64,000 nt of DNA from Burkholderia guangdongensis (GCF_013403875.1 NZ_JACBNX010000013.1:62001-126000); one strand, 5' to 3'; shown: positions 27,542 to 35,989, counted from the first letter of the stretch. Notes: generated from the letters alone by a model not told the origin. Numbers and translations are program-made.

Positions 27542-28453
27542 TCAGCCGGCGCGCGGCCCGACGTGCAGCCGCAGCGCGGCGGTTTCGGTCGCGCCGGGCG
27601 CGACGTGGCGCAGGCCGAGCCCGTTGTGGATCGCGTCGGGCAGGCCGAGCCACGGCTCGACGCAATAGAAATCCGATTCCGGCTTTTCGGTCCACGTCGT
27701 GACCGCATACCACGGCACCGAGCCGGGCACGTCGAGCGCGATCTCGATCGTGCGGCCGCGGCCCGGCATCGTGATCCGCACCGGCCCGGACGGCACGCCG
27801 TCGAGACAATGGAAGCGATCGTGGATGCGCGGATCGTCGAGCGCATAGCGCGCGTCGCCGGGCTCGGGCGCGCTGATCGTGCCGTCGGCGAGTTGATGGC
27901 GGCGCTGCGTCGGCGGCAGCTCGAGCGTCGTCGTATGGCGCTCGTCGTGCGGGAGTGCGAAATAAAAGTGATGCCCCGCGTAATACGGCAGCGGCGCACT
28001 GCCGAGATTGGCCGTCGTCAGCACGACGTCGAGCGTGTGCGGATCGACGAGGCGGTACGTGACGTCGAAGCGGAAGTCGAATGGATAATCGGCGCGCGGC
28101 GTAGCGTGGCTGTCGAGCGTCATCGTCAGCGCGGTGCCGTCGTCGGACGCTTGCGCGGCGAACGGCAGGTCGCGCGCGAAGCCGTGCATCGGCAGATCGC
28201 GGACCGAGCCCGACGCGTCGCGCCAGCGGCCGATCTGGCCGTCGACCAGATGGCGGCCGAGGAACGGGAACAGGATCGGATTGCCGCCGCGCACGCGCGC
28301 GACGTTGCTCCAGTCGGCGCTGTCGGGCCAGAAGATGACGGGCTCGCCGTCGACGTGCCACGACAGCAGGCGGCCGCCGAATTGCGGCGCGATCCGGACG
28401 AGCGACGCGCCGGCGTGGAGTTCGTGAATCTCGTGCTGCTGAAAGGTCGGCAT
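27542..28453 (-). CDS. Aldose 1-epimerase family protein
   Basis: 303 residues from the ATG at 28453. Galactose-mutarotase-like beta-sandwich signatures are present: RIAPQFGGRLLSWHVDG near the start, GGNPILFPFLGR, then PMHGFARDLPF with the general-acid His and YYAGHHFYFALP with the second. A Glu near the C-terminus (YCVEPWLGLPD) would be the base. It probably acts as a hexose or hexose-6-phosphate mutarotase; substrate unknown. Confidence 0.9.
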   Translation of the reverse strand: MPTFQQHEIHELHAGASLVRIAPQFGGRLLSWHVDGEPVIFWPDSADWSNVARVRGGNPILFPFLGRHLVDGQIGRWRDASGSVRDLPMHGFARDLPFAAQASDDGTALTMTLDSHATPRADYPFDFRFDVTYRLVDPHTLDVVLTTANLGSAPLPYYAGHHFYFALPHDERHTTTLELPPTQRRHQLADGTISAPEPGDARYALDDPRIHDRFHCLDGVPSGPVRITMPGRGRTIEIALDVPGSVPWYAVTTWTEKPESDFYCVEPWLGLPDAIHNGLGLRHVAPGATETAALRLHVGPRAG

Positions 28454-28630
28454 GGCGGTTCGGCAGTGGGAAGAGGATGGGGCGGATCTGCGCACCATTC
28501 TATCGGGCCGCGATGCGTTGGGGAAAACCCTTCTCGGGAAATCGCGAGTTTTAAAGATCGTTAACGGCCCGGATAATGCTTTCGAACCGTCATCAACTTG
28601 TCACCGGAAAGCGATTTACAAGGAGCGAGC

Positions 28631-28717
28631 ATGGATCTGGCGATGGCAATGGGTATCGCACTGTTCGGCATGTTTACGGGCAGCACCGTGTTCTTTTTCT
28701 ATCAGCTCGGCCGCTAG
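28631..28717 (+). CDS. 28-residue membrane peptide
   Basis: A strong AAGGAG (28619-28624) precedes the ATG at 28631. The peptide MDLAMAMGIALFGMFTGS..FFFYQLGR is a single hydrophobic helix with a polar/Arg end. A perfect rho-independent terminator follows (28751-28778), and a GATAAT -10-like hexamer lies at 28572-28577 with TTTAAA 16 bases upstream. Ribosome site, peptide and terminator together make a complete small transcription unit. Function unknown; such peptides often modulate membrane complexes. Confidence 0.7.
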   Translation: MDLAMAMGIALFGMFTGSTVFFFYQLGR

Positions 28718-28750
28718 CGGCAAGATTTTCCGCTTTTCCCGATCGGCAAG

Positions 28751-28778
28751 GCCCGCCTTCGTAAAAGGCGGGCTTTTT
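28751..28778 (+). terminator. Rho-independent terminator of the 28-residue peptide gene
   Basis: GCCCGCCTT (28751-28759), loop CGTAA, AAGGCGGGC (28765-28773) and TTTTT: a perfect 9-bp stem with a U-run. Confidence 0.9.
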
Positions 28779-28792
28779 GCATTCTGCGTCGG

Positions 28793-30271
28793 TCAGTCCG
28801 GGGTCCGGAATTGAGCGATCTTGTTCCGACCGGTCGCCTTCGCGTTGTACAACGCCTCGTCGGCCGCCTTGATCACCGCGCCCGCCTCGCTATCTTGCTC
28901 CGGTGTCCAGCTTGCCAGGCCGATGCTGGCCGTCACGCGCCCGAACTCGCTGCTCGCATGCTCGATTCCCAACTCGTCGATCGCCGCACGAATCTTCTCG
29001 GCAATGTGCTCGGCACCCGTTATCGGCGTATTCGGCAGAAGCACGACGAACTCTTCGCCGCCGTAGCGGGCCGCGCAATCTCCGGGGCGGCGAATGTTCT
29101 CGCCGATGCAGCGCGCGACGGCGGCCAGTGCATCGTCCCCGGCCTGGTGGCCATAGGTGTCGTTGTAGGCCTTGAAACGATCGACGTCGACGAACAGCAA
29201 TGAGAACACCGAGCGCGCCCGGCGCGCGCGGCGCCATTCCTGATCCAGCACCTCGCCGAAGGTGCGGCGATTGTTCAGTCCGGTGAGGCCGTCGGTGCGC
29301 GCGAGCAGCACGAGCTCCGATTCCGCCCGCATCCGGCGCCGCAACTGCGCACTCAGCACGATCGACAATGCGATGAAGCCCGCGCCGAACGCGGCCACCA
29401 GCGCGCCGATCGTGATCGCGCGGCCGCGCCATGCCGCATAGATGTCCTGCTCGGCCTCCGCGACCATGATGATCAGCGGCAAAGCCGGCAGGTTCTTGAA
29501 GTAGTACAGGCGGCGCACGCCGTCGATCGACGCCGTTTCGGAAAACGTGCCCTCCGGTGTCGCCCTGAACCGCCGGAACGTCGCGGCCTGGCTGATATCG
29601 CGGCCGATGGTGTGCACATCGTACGGCTGGCGCATCACCATGATGCCGTCCTTGCCGATCAGCGAGATCGAGCCGTGCGGGCCGAGTGACAGGCCGGCGA
29701 ACAGCTTGTGGAAATACTCGAGGTTGATCGCGATCAGCACGATTCCGGCGAACGAGCCGTCCGGGTGCGAGACTCGGCGCGTGAGCGCGATGCTGCGGGT
29801 GCCGCCGCGCAGGCGGGACTCGTACGGATCGCTGATGTAGAGCCCGACGTTCGGATTGTCCCGGTGGATCGTGAAGTATTTGCGGTCCGCAAAATTGCCT
29901 TGGCGGGGGGCGTCGTTCGCCGAATCCAGGATGATGTTGCCGGCGGCATCCAGCACGAGCATCGAGCCGATAAATTGGGCGGTCATCGCATGGTCGAACA
30001 GCACCCCGCGCCGCAAGGCCGGCGGCGCGGCCATCACGTCGGGGCGCTCCAGACCGTGAATGACCGCCTGCAACGACAGGTCATAGAGCTCGAAATTGCG
30101 TTCGATGTCGCGCTGGGCGATCAGGCCGAGATTGCGCGAGGTTTCGCTGGCGCGGTCGAGCGCGTCCTGTCGGCTCTGGAGCAACTGGAGCAAGCACAGA
30201 CCCATCAGCGCGCAAGCGATTACGATGCCGATTACCACGACGTAAAAGGGGGCCGTCGACCGGGGTTGCAT
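28793..30271 (-). CDS. Membrane diguanylate cyclase (Cache-GGDEF)
   Basis: 492 residues from the ATG at 30271, with GAGGAG four bases upstream. One membrane helix at about 8-30, a periplasmic double-Cache/PDC sensor (about 35-285), a second helix (about 290-320) and a GGDEF domain (about 330-490). The active-site loop is YGGEEF, a functional variant, and the inhibitory RxxD site (RPGD) stands five residues before it. It should make c-di-GMP with product inhibition in response to an extracytoplasmic ligand. Divergent from uppP. Confidence 0.93.
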   Translation of the reverse strand: MQPRSTAPFYVVVIGIVIACALMGLCLLQLLQSRQDALDRASETSRNLGLIAQRDIERNFELYDLSLQAVIHGLERPDVMAAPPALRRGVLFDHAMTAQFIGSMLVLDAAGNIILDSANDAPRQGNFADRKYFTIHRDNPNVGLYISDPYESRLRGGTRSIALTRRVSHPDGSFAGIVLIAINLEYFHKLFAGLSLGPHGSISLIGKDGIMVMRQPYDVHTIGRDISQAATFRRFRATPEGTFSETASIDGVRRLYYFKNLPALPLIIMVAEAEQDIYAAWRGRAITIGALVAAFGAGFIALSIVLSAQLRRRMRAESELVLLARTDGLTGLNNRRTFGEVLDQEWRRARRARSVFSLLFVDVDRFKAYNDTYGHQAGDDALAAVARCIGENIRRPGDCAARYGGEEFVVLLPNTPITGAEHIAEKIRAAIDELGIEHASSEFGRVTASIGLASWTPEQDSEAGAVIKAADEALYNAKATGRNKIAQFRTPD

Positions 30272-30445
30272 CTGTCTCCTCGTTGATTGCGGCCGGGCCC
30301 GGGAGGAGCCAAGCTTGCGCATACTAAAGAAGTAAGATACCAAATCGCAAGGGGCTGACACATTTGACGTCGCTCAGCGCTCGTGGACGGCAATCCGCGA
30401 ATATATTTCAAAAGGCGGGCTTTCTGCTTTCCGATGCATTACAAA

Positions 30446-30474
30446 TTGCAAGCGTTTGTATGGATCACTGTAAA
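30446..30474 (+). promoter_or_regulatory. Predicted promoter of uppP
   Basis: TTGCAA (30446-30451), an exact 17-base spacer and TGTAAA (30469-30474), 120 bases before the uppP GTG, lie in the AT-richer divergent region 30272-30593. Nothing else is seen in that 322-base interval. Confidence 0.5.
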
Positions 30475-30593
30475 ATTGGCGCACATGCCTTGGCGCGGTC
30501 ATGCCTGGTCGGCATAATCAGCGCGCGTTCGGAACGATGCGCCGCGTCGTCCCGATTTCCTTTCCGCTCCATCTTCGTAAAAAGGACCAACGC

Positions 30594-31424
30594 GTGACCC
30601 TTTGGTTTTTGCTATTCCTGAGCGTCCTGCAGGGCGTCACTGAACTCTTTCCCGTCAGCAGTCTCGGCCATACGCTGCTCGTGCCGGCCTTGGTCGGCAT
30701 GCACGTCGACAAGCATGCGCCGCAGCTTCTGCCTTTCCTCGTTGCGCTGCACCTCGGCACCGCGCTCGCGCTGCTCTGGTATTTCCGCGCGCGCTGGATC
30801 GAGCTCTTCCGCGGTTTTTTCGCGTCGCTCGGCGGTCGTCGCAACGACGACGCGCACATGATGTGGGCGCTCGTGATCGGCACGATTCCGGCGGGCCTCG
30901 TCGGGCTGTTGCTCGAGAAGCGCATCGAGCGTGTGTTTCACGATCTGCGCATCGTCGCGATCGCGCTGATCGTCAACGGCGTGCTGCTGTGGCTCGGCGA
31001 TCGCCTGCAGCGCAGCCGCGCGCATCGTCCGCCCGAGAAACTGACGTTCGGGCAGGCGTTCTTCGTCGGTCTCGCGCAGGTGGGCGCGCTGATTCCCGGA
31101 TTCTCGCGCAGCGGGCTCACGATGATCGCGGGCAACGCGGCGGGACTAACGGCGGACAAGGCGGCGGAATTCTCGTTCCTGCTCGGCACGCCGATCATCT
31201 TCGCGGCCGGCGTGCTCGAGCTGCCGAAGCTGTTTCATGCGCCCGACCAACTCGGCGACGCGCTGCTCGGCGGCGTGCTGACGGCGGTGGCCGCTTATCT
31301 GAGCGTGCGGTTCCTGATGCGCTATTTCGAAGGGCGGGGGCGGCTTGCGTCGTTCGGGCTGTATTGCGTGGTGGCCGGGGTGTTCTTTCTCGGCTGGTTC
31401 ATGCTGCATGCGCAACCGGTTTGA
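30594..31424 (+). CDS. uppP: Undecaprenyl-diphosphate phosphatase (BacA family)
   Basis: Recycles the C55 lipid carrier for cell-wall synthesis; overexpression confers bacitracin resistance. The GTG start at 30594, eight bases after AAAGGA, gives 276 residues, the normal size; the longer frame to 30501 adds a basic non-family leader. Catalytic motifs are [14 protein letters not shown] near residue 13-26 and [10 protein letters not shown] in the second half. About eight membrane helices. A terminator follows at 31468. Confidence 0.95.
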   Translation: MTLWFLLFLSVLQGVTELFPVSSLGHTLLVPALVGMHVDKHAPQLLPFLVALHLGTALALLWYFRARWIELFRGFFASLGGRRNDDAHMMWALVIGTIPAGLVGLLLEKRIERVFHDLRIVAIALIVNGVLLWLGDRLQRSRAHRPPEKLTFGQAFFVGLAQVGALIPGFSRSGLTMIAGNAAGLTADKAAEFSFLLGTPIIFAAGVLELPKLFHAPDQLGDALLGGVLTAVAAYLSVRFLMRYFEGRGRLASFGLYCVVAGVFFLGWFMLHAQPV

Positions 31425-31467
31425 CGCGCCGGCGTGCTGATGCGGCACGCTGATCGGGTATAATTTC

Positions 31468-31501
31468 GGGCTCGGCGCTTGCCGGGCCCGTTTCGTTTTT
31501 T
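31468..31501 (+). terminator. Terminator after uppP
   Basis: GGGCTCGGC (31468-31476), GCTT loop, GCCGGGCCC (31481-31489; one G-T pair) and T-rich GTTTCGTTTTTT. It lies between uppP and tRNA-Arg. Confidence 0.75.
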
Positions 31502-31553
31502 CGACGTCCCGGTGGGAATGTCGATGTCTCCTCGATGTCTCGTGGTTTCGCGA

Positions 31554-31630
31554 CCGCCCTTAGCTCAGTTGGATAGAGCAACGGCCTTCTAAGCCGTAGG
31601 TCACACGTTCGAATCGTGTAGGGCGGGCCA
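31554..31630 (+). tRNA. tRNA-Arg (UCU)
   Basis: 77 nucleotides with an encoded CCA. Acceptor CCGCCCT/AGGGCGG is perfectly paired. The anticodon arm ACGGC-CTTCTAA-GCCGT gives anticodon TCT. The T arm contains CGTTCGAATCG. Integrase and antitoxin remnants lie within 400-700 bases downstream, and the catabolic region begins there, so this tRNA is the probable attachment site of an old island. Confidence 0.97.
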
Positions 31631-31702
31631 GCTCAAACCCTTATGCAGCAAGGCTTTGCGCCGCTTCCGACAGCGGCGTTTTTGCTGTCTGGGCAGATTG
31701 CG

Positions 31703-31906
31703 TCAGTCCTGAGTGGGCGGCTTCTTCTCGCCGGGAGGCAATTCGGGATGGGGCAGATACCCGGTGTATCCCGCGTGCGGCGGGTTCTCTACCCGAATGT
31801 CCCACGTCGTCGACGTCGGCTCATCCAGCTCCTCGAGCCATTCTTCCATCGCGTCGCGGTCGCCCGGTTTCAGGGGTGTTCCGTCGTTCTCGAAAACGCC
31901 TGGCAT
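31703..31906 (-). CDS. Small acidic hypothetical protein
   Basis: 67 residues from the ATG at 31906 with a good CGGGAGGG ribosome site. It is hydrophilic, Pro/Glu/Asp-rich (ENDGTPLKPGDRDAMEEWLEEL at the start, then PPHAGYTGYLPHPELPPGEK). No membrane segment or recognised domain. It is isolated between tRNA-Arg and the remnants, so probably cargo of the former element. Confidence 0.6.
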   Translation of the reverse strand: MPGVFENDGTPLKPGDRDAMEEWLEELDEPTSTTWDIRVENPPHAGYTGYLPHPELPPGEKKPPTQD

Positions 31907-32012
31907 GGTTGACCCTCCCGTTGGTTGACACCCGAAATCTACAAGGTTTCCAGCGGGAGGGGTACCGCAGGACGCTCAGCGCTTCTGCGGCACCTGGTAC
32001 TGCACGACATTG

Positions 32013-32111
32013 CGCGTAGCGGGACAGAGTCCGCGGCGACGGCAGCGTGCGGCCACTCTCCATGCGTGCGATGGTCGATTGCGCCGTGTTCATCCGCTCG
32101 GCCAATTTGCT
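32013..32111 (-). pseudogene. HigA-like antitoxin remnant
   Basis: Translates as SKLAERMNTAQSTIARMESG followed by RTLPSPRTLSRYA, clearly homologous to the HTH of the intact antitoxin at 22068-22349. The N-terminal half is absent and replaced by integrase sequence without a stop. Downstream, a +1 shift would read VVQYQVPQKR and a stop, the likely original C-terminus. It is a truncated, frameshifted fragment. Confidence 0.8.
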
Positions 32112-32243
32112 GCGCCACTGGAAATCGACGTCCTCCCATCGGAGCCTCGCCATTTCCTCGCGGCGCGCGCCGGTCAGCAGCAGGGCCTGCAGGTAGGCGC
32201 CGATAACCGGGTTGCCGATCTGGCGCACCGCATCGAACCATAC
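32112..32243 (-). pseudogene. Tyrosine-recombinase (integrase) fragment
   Basis: About 44 codons of a phage-type integrase: VWFDAVRQIGNPVIGAYLQ, then LLLTGARREEMARLRWEDVDF. This holds the first catalytic Arg (GARREE) and the Leu-rich box around it. The rest of the protein, including the HxxR and Tyr motifs, is missing, and the reading frame runs directly into the antitoxin remnant. The location 3' of tRNA-Arg fits an integrase left behind by a decayed island. Confidence 0.82.
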
Positions 32244-32285
32244 TTTCGTGCGGCCCGAGCGCACCGGGCGCCTTGCCGTTCCGCG

Positions 32286-33296
32286 TTAGGCGCCGTACTC
32301 GCGGTAGATATCCGGAAGGAATTTACCGAGACACGTGAATTCGGTCATGTCGTGAATGGCCATTTCATAGGCGAGATTCTCGAGTATCACCTTGTCCAGT
32401 TTCATCTTCTTGACCAGTTCGCGGGAGAGATGCGCACCACCCGGGAATTTCTTGAAGCGGTCATAAGACGCGTGCGTGCCGATCCAGTAACGGTTGATCA
32501 TTTCCAGTCCGGCCGGCGTATCGCGGCCCAGGTGGATCATGAGAACCAGCGGCGAATGACGGTCCGTTATCGGCGTGATAATGCCGCTTGCATTGAACGT
32601 GAACCCGTTGGCCTTCAGTGCTGCCGGGTCGACGCCAAAGTTCTCCGGCGCGTCGAAGTTGATATAGCTGTCGAGCAGCATCGGGCCGATGTATTCGGTC
32701 ACATGGTTCGGGTTGCCATACAGACGCTCGCCGTAGGTCAGCTTGTCATTGGCGAGTCGCACGGGATCGGCAACCGAATTGTGAATGTGCGCGTGCGGGA
32801 ACCACAGCATGTAGCGTTCGCTTTCGATCGGATGCCACGTGAACCACCACTCGAACATTTTTGCGGTCACCCCAGGGAAAACGTGCCGGCTCTGCGCAAA
32901 CGCGAGCGGGCCTTCGTCGATGAATGCGTAGCCGGACACCGGCGCATCGGGGAACGTGCGCATCATCTTGGCCAACCCGTCGACTGTCGGCGGGAGCACA
33001 TGCTCCGGCGGAAGCGGGCCGCCCGCGAGCGCGTTGACCATGTCCACCGGCGCCACGAGATCCTTGGTGAAGTATTTCGCGTAAGGCTTGCTTTTCACCA
33101 GTTGTTCATTGAGCGGCCACTGCTTCTGCATCGGGACTTGAAAGTACGTAATCCGCGTCCGGTCTGCGCTTAGGCCGCCGGGCGCAACTGATGGGCTCGC
33201 CGATGCAATGGACGGCAACGCGTTCGCCGCGGCCATCCCGGCCAGGAGCGCAGGCGCGCCGCTGAGAATTCTTCGACGTTTCAGGTTGGTTTGCAT
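32286..33296 (-). CDS. Tat-exported DAPG hydrolase (PhlG)-like protein
   Basis: 336 residues from the ATG at 33296 (GAGAGGA upstream). A twin-arginine-like leader (KRRRILSGAPALLAG, then ALPSIASA) predicts export. The body resembles the PhlG/DAPG-hydrolase domain, Zn-dependent enzymes cutting the C-C bond of 2,4-diacetylphloroglucinol: FEWWFTWHPIESERYMLWFP and, near the C-terminus, MAIHDMTEFTCL with an HxxxE pair. Known PhlG is cytoplasmic and about 290 residues, so the signal is unusual. It is probably co-regulated with the small upstream protein by a TetR-type operator. Substrate unproven. Confidence 0.75.
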   Translation of the reverse strand: MQTNLKRRRILSGAPALLAGMAAANALPSIASASPSVAPGGLSADRTRITYFQVPMQKQWPLNEQLVKSKPYAKYFTKDLVAPVDMVNALAGGPLPPEHVLPPTVDGLAKMMRTFPDAPVSGYAFIDEGPLAFAQSRHVFPGVTAKMFEWWFTWHPIESERYMLWFPHAHIHNSVADPVRLANDKLTYGERLYGNPNHVTEYIGPMLLDSYINFDAPENFGVDPAALKANGFTFNASGIITPITDRHSPLVLMIHLGRDTPAGLEMINRYWIGTHASYDRFKKFPGGAHLSRELVKKMKLDKVILENLAYEMAIHDMTEFTCLGKFLPDIYREYGA

Positions 33297-33442
33297 GTCA
33301 TTCCTCTCGGTTGAGTGGGTGAATCGGGTATTCGCGAGGAGAAAGCCGTGGAGACGGCGGAATTCGGCCACGAGCACGTGGGAACCGAAGCGATATCCTG
33401 CCGAGATGCGCGTTGGCGAAACGATCGCCAAAAAATCCTGAT

Positions 33443-33459
33443 GATTAGTAATCCATATT
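33443..33459. promoter_or_regulatory. Shared 17-bp site, copy A
   Basis: GATTAGTAATCCATATT, containing the perfect palindrome GATTA-G-TAATC, about 150 bases before the PhlG-like gene. It is 16/17 identical to 44249-44265 in front of the FadL-type porin gene. A second GATTAG follows at 33460. Probably a common regulator site. Confidence 0.5.
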
Positions 33460-33492
33460 GATTAGTCCTCGCCACGAGTCTTGGATAACACC

Positions 33493-33675
33493 TCAGGCCG
33501 ATGTGCGGTCAACGTCCGATCCGAGACGAGGGCGAATGCTCCAGGCAATCGCCATCCCGGCTGCGATGCCTGGCAGTCCCGGGGCGAGAACGCATCCCAC
33601 CATGATGGTCGGGCAGGCGGCAAGCAGTAGCGACAATGCTCCCGCCTTGCTCAGGTGACTGGAATGGTTTTGCAT
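33493..33675 (-). CDS. Small hydrophobic protein
   Basis: 60 residues; AAAAGG five bases before the ATG at 33675. Two hydrophobic stretches (GALSLLLAACPTIMVGCVLA and GLPGIAAGMAIAWSI) separated by a Pro-Gly turn predict a membrane hairpin; the tail is polar. It begins 17 bases after a strong palindromic operator and is followed 197 bases later by the PhlG-like gene, so it is probably the first gene of that transcript. No family recognised. Confidence 0.5.
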   Translation of the reverse strand: MQNHSSHLSKAGALSLLLAACPTIMVGCVLAPGLPGIAAGMAIAWSIRPRLGSDVDRTSA

Positions 33676-33691
33676 TTGAACCTTTTCGCTC

Positions 33692-33732
33692 AGTGTACCG
33701 TATATCGGTACACTATATCCGTTATACGGTAC
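33692..33732. promoter_or_regulatory. TetR-type operator cluster
   Basis: AGTGTACCG (33692-33700) and CGGTACACT (33706-33714) form a perfect 9-bp palindrome around TATAT. A further half-site, TATACGGTAC (33723-33732), is the exact inverse of GTACCGTATA (33695-33704). It overlaps the probable minus-strand promoter of the 60-residue membrane protein. The TetR gene at 34210-34896 is the nearest candidate regulator. Confidence 0.7.
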
Positions 33733-34209
33733 ATGGCGGAGTCTGGCGATGAATCATTTCAATGTCAAGGGAGACAGGAGGTCATGGATGAGACAGTTGG
33801 CGATTTGGGAGGAAAGCAAGTCGTCCCGCCGGCGGCTTCCGTGTCGCAGGCGCGTGGGAGGCAACTGTCGGGATTGGCTAGGGCAACCTTTTCAAGGCGT
33901 CGGGATTGCTCCAAAGTACGGTGCAGTGGCAAGTGGGAGCGCCATAGGCGTGCGGCCGTGCTGGCTGCATCGAGCTTCCCTGTCCGCTCAGCCCATTCGC
34001 CCAGCAGTCGTCGTTTTATCGACGCAGAGTGGACGTCTCTCAGGAACAGTGAGATTGTGATTTGTGCCTGGCCGATGAGACCTAGGCGAAGAACCGCCTG
34101 GCGGCATTGCGCCGCCGCTTCTGCCCGAAACCGTCAGGCGGCGGTCAAAACGTCACCGGCTTTATCTTCATGCGCTTGGCATTGCGGACCGGCACATCAG
34201 CTTGGACCG
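33733..34209. other. 477-base region without a recognisable gene
   Basis: The frame at 33749-34060 (plus) encodes a Cys/Trp/Arg-rich peptide (WMRQLAIWEESKSSRRR) with no convincing ribosome site or known motif. It may be debris of a lost gene or the 3' region of the TetR transcript. Confidence 0.35.
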
Positions 34210-34896
34210 CTATCGAAACACCGCTTTCTCAATCAACTTCCAGTACTGGTTGACCGCCTTGGAATCGTCGATCGAAAAACCGATCATCGCGCTCATTTCG
34301 CCCTTCAGCGAGGAAAGGACGGAGGTCATGCCAATGAGCATGTAGCAGATCAGGTTGGGGTCGCCCTTGATCAGTGTTCCTTCGGCTTGTGCCGCGCGAA
34401 TCTGCGGCAAGATGCGACCCATCGTCTTCGCGACGACATTTTCCACCAGCCAGGCCAGCCTTGGACTGTCGCCGATATTCTCCCGGAGCATGAAATGATG
34501 GAAGGCCGTATGCTCAATGGTAAATTTGAGGAACATACGAAATTCCTCTCGTACCCGGTTGGCGGGAGACATGTCCGAATCGATCGGGATCGCCTCGTTC
34601 CACTTGGCCTCGATTTGTGCGAAGGCATCTTCGGCGACCGCGCGCCAGAGCGTATCCTTATTACGGAAATGATAAGTAATAAGCGTGTACTCGAGTTCGG
34701 CCCGTTCGCCGATATGGCGCATGCTTGCCCCGTCGAAACCGCGCTCGGCGAATTCTTTCAGCGCAGCGTCCATGATGGCCCGGCGGGTCTCGATGGAGCG
34801 GGACTGCTCACGCCGATTCGAATCACTCCTGCGCCCGAGGGTGGGTGACGGAGGAGAGGGCTTGGGTGTCTCGACAGTCTTGAGTGTGCGACTCAT
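34210..34896 (-). CDS. TetR/AcrR-family regulator (copy 1)
   Basis: 228 residues. A basic leader of about 35 residues precedes the TetR HTH (about 38-85): AIMDAALKEFAERGFDGASM, then YTLITYHFRNKDTLW. The ligand domain includes FHHFMLRENIGDSPRLAWLVE and ILPQIRAAQAEGTL. It is clearly paralogous along its full length to the TetR at 37323-38006. It probably binds the palindromes at 33692-33732 and perhaps others in the cluster. Confidence 0.92.
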   Translation of the reverse strand: MSRTLKTVETPKPSPPSPTLGRRSDSNRREQSRSIETRRAIMDAALKEFAERGFDGASMRHIGERAELEYTLITYHFRNKDTLWRAVAEDAFAQIEAKWNEAIPIDSDMSPANRVREEFRMFLKFTIEHTAFHHFMLRENIGDSPRLAWLVENVVAKTMGRILPQIRAAQAEGTLIKGDPNLICYMLIGMTSVLSSLKGEMSAMIGFSIDDSKAVNQYWKLIEKAVFR

Positions 34897-34990
34897 ACAA
34901 TTTCAGAAGGGCCGTGCCATGACGGGCAGGATATACGCTGCCCGCTCGGATATGCAAGCATGTGTCTTGCCCATCGGGGGATGAGACACG

Positions 34991-35989
34991 CTATTCGTCC
35001 GTCGCTGCCGATGGACGAAACCGGCTACGGTAAGCGCCGGGGCTGAGTCCAACCTTTTCTTTGAACAACCGACAAAACGAGCTGACGTCGTTGTAACCCA
35101 CTTTTGCGGCAATGGCCTCGATGTTGAGGTCGCCGGCCTCCAGCAGACCGCGCGCCGCCTCGATTCGCAGGCTCTGCAAATAGCGCAACGGCGCTTGATT
35201 CAGCGCGGCTTGAAACCGGCGAGCGATGGTTCGTTCGCTGACACCGAGCCGATTTGCCATTTCGGACATCTTAACTTCTTTTGCCATGTTCTTCTGCAGC
35301 CAGTGCTGCGCGCGGTGGACCAGGGAGTCTGCGTGCGCCTTGTCGGTGAGCAGGGGCAGGTAAGGTGTTTGCTTCGTCTGGCTGACATCGATGAGCATGG
35401 TCTTCGCACATTGCGATGCGATGAGCGGACCGGAAAAGCGCTCGATGATGTGAATGGTCTGCAGAAGATATGACGCGGAGGCACCCGCGCAAATCAGCCG
35501 GTCAGCTTCGGTGATGACGGGTTCGAGCTGGAGATCGACCCGAGGGAATTTGCCGCGAAACTGCTCGGCTAGCCACCAGGTCGTCGTGGCCGGCCGATCG
35601 TCCAGGAGGCCCGTTTGGGCAAGGACAAAGGTGCCCGTGCAGTTTGCCGCGAGCCAGGCGCCAGCTTTCCACTGACTGACCAGCCAGTCGCACGCCACGG
35701 ATTGTCGCGCCAATAGCCGGTCCAATGCGGTGCTGCCTCCATAGTGCGCGCTCGGGATGAAGATCAGATCGAACCGCTCCCGCGGGCGGATCGGCTGCGT
35801 GTTCAACTCGAGCCCATTGCTCGCCCTGACGGGCTGCCCCGTAGGCGACACGAATTTCCAATCGAACAGAGCGGTCGCCCCGCTTTGCTGTCGGCGCAAG
35901 TGCGAGTTCGCGATTTGAAGTATGTCGGCAAAGCCTCCCACACTGGAGGCGTAGCAATCGTCATACACCAGGATGGCGGCGCGCGGCAT
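34991..35989 (-). CDS. GlxA-family AraC-type regulator
   Basis: 332 residues. The N-terminal DJ-1/PfpI-like domain (about 1-180) opens AAILVYDDCYASSVGGFADI and carries a Cys at the nucleophile-elbow position (AANCTGTFVLAQTG). The C-terminal AraC HTH pair (about 220-325) includes MSEMANRLGVSERTIARRF and KVGYNDVSSFCRLFKEKVG. It is divergent from the thiolase gene; the intergenic 22-bp site at 36009-36030 recurs at 51988-52009 and is its likely operator. GlxA-type activators often control amine or small-molecule catabolism. Confidence 0.93.
   Translation of the reverse strand: MPRAAILVYDDCYASSVGGFADILQIANSHLRRQQSGATALFDWKFVSPTGQPVRASNGLELNTQPIRPRERFDLIFIPSAHYGGSTALDRLLARQSVACDWLVSQWKAGAWLAANCTGTFVLAQTGLLDDRPATTTWWLAEQFRGKFPRVDLQLEPVITEADRLICAGASASYLLQTIHIIERFSGPLIASQCAKTMLIDVSQTKQTPYLPLLTDKAHADSLVHRAQHWLQKNMAKEVKMSEMANRLGVSERTIARRFQAALNQAPLRYLQSLRIEAARGLLEAGDLNIEAIAAKVGYNDVSSFCRLFKEKVGLSPGAYRSRFRPSAATDE

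Noticed and set aside
31459..31464. Perfect TATAAT as the tRNA-Arg promoter
   Set aside because: No -35 at 16-18 bp (TTGACG at 31421 is 32 bp away), and the uppP terminator lies between it and the tRNA.
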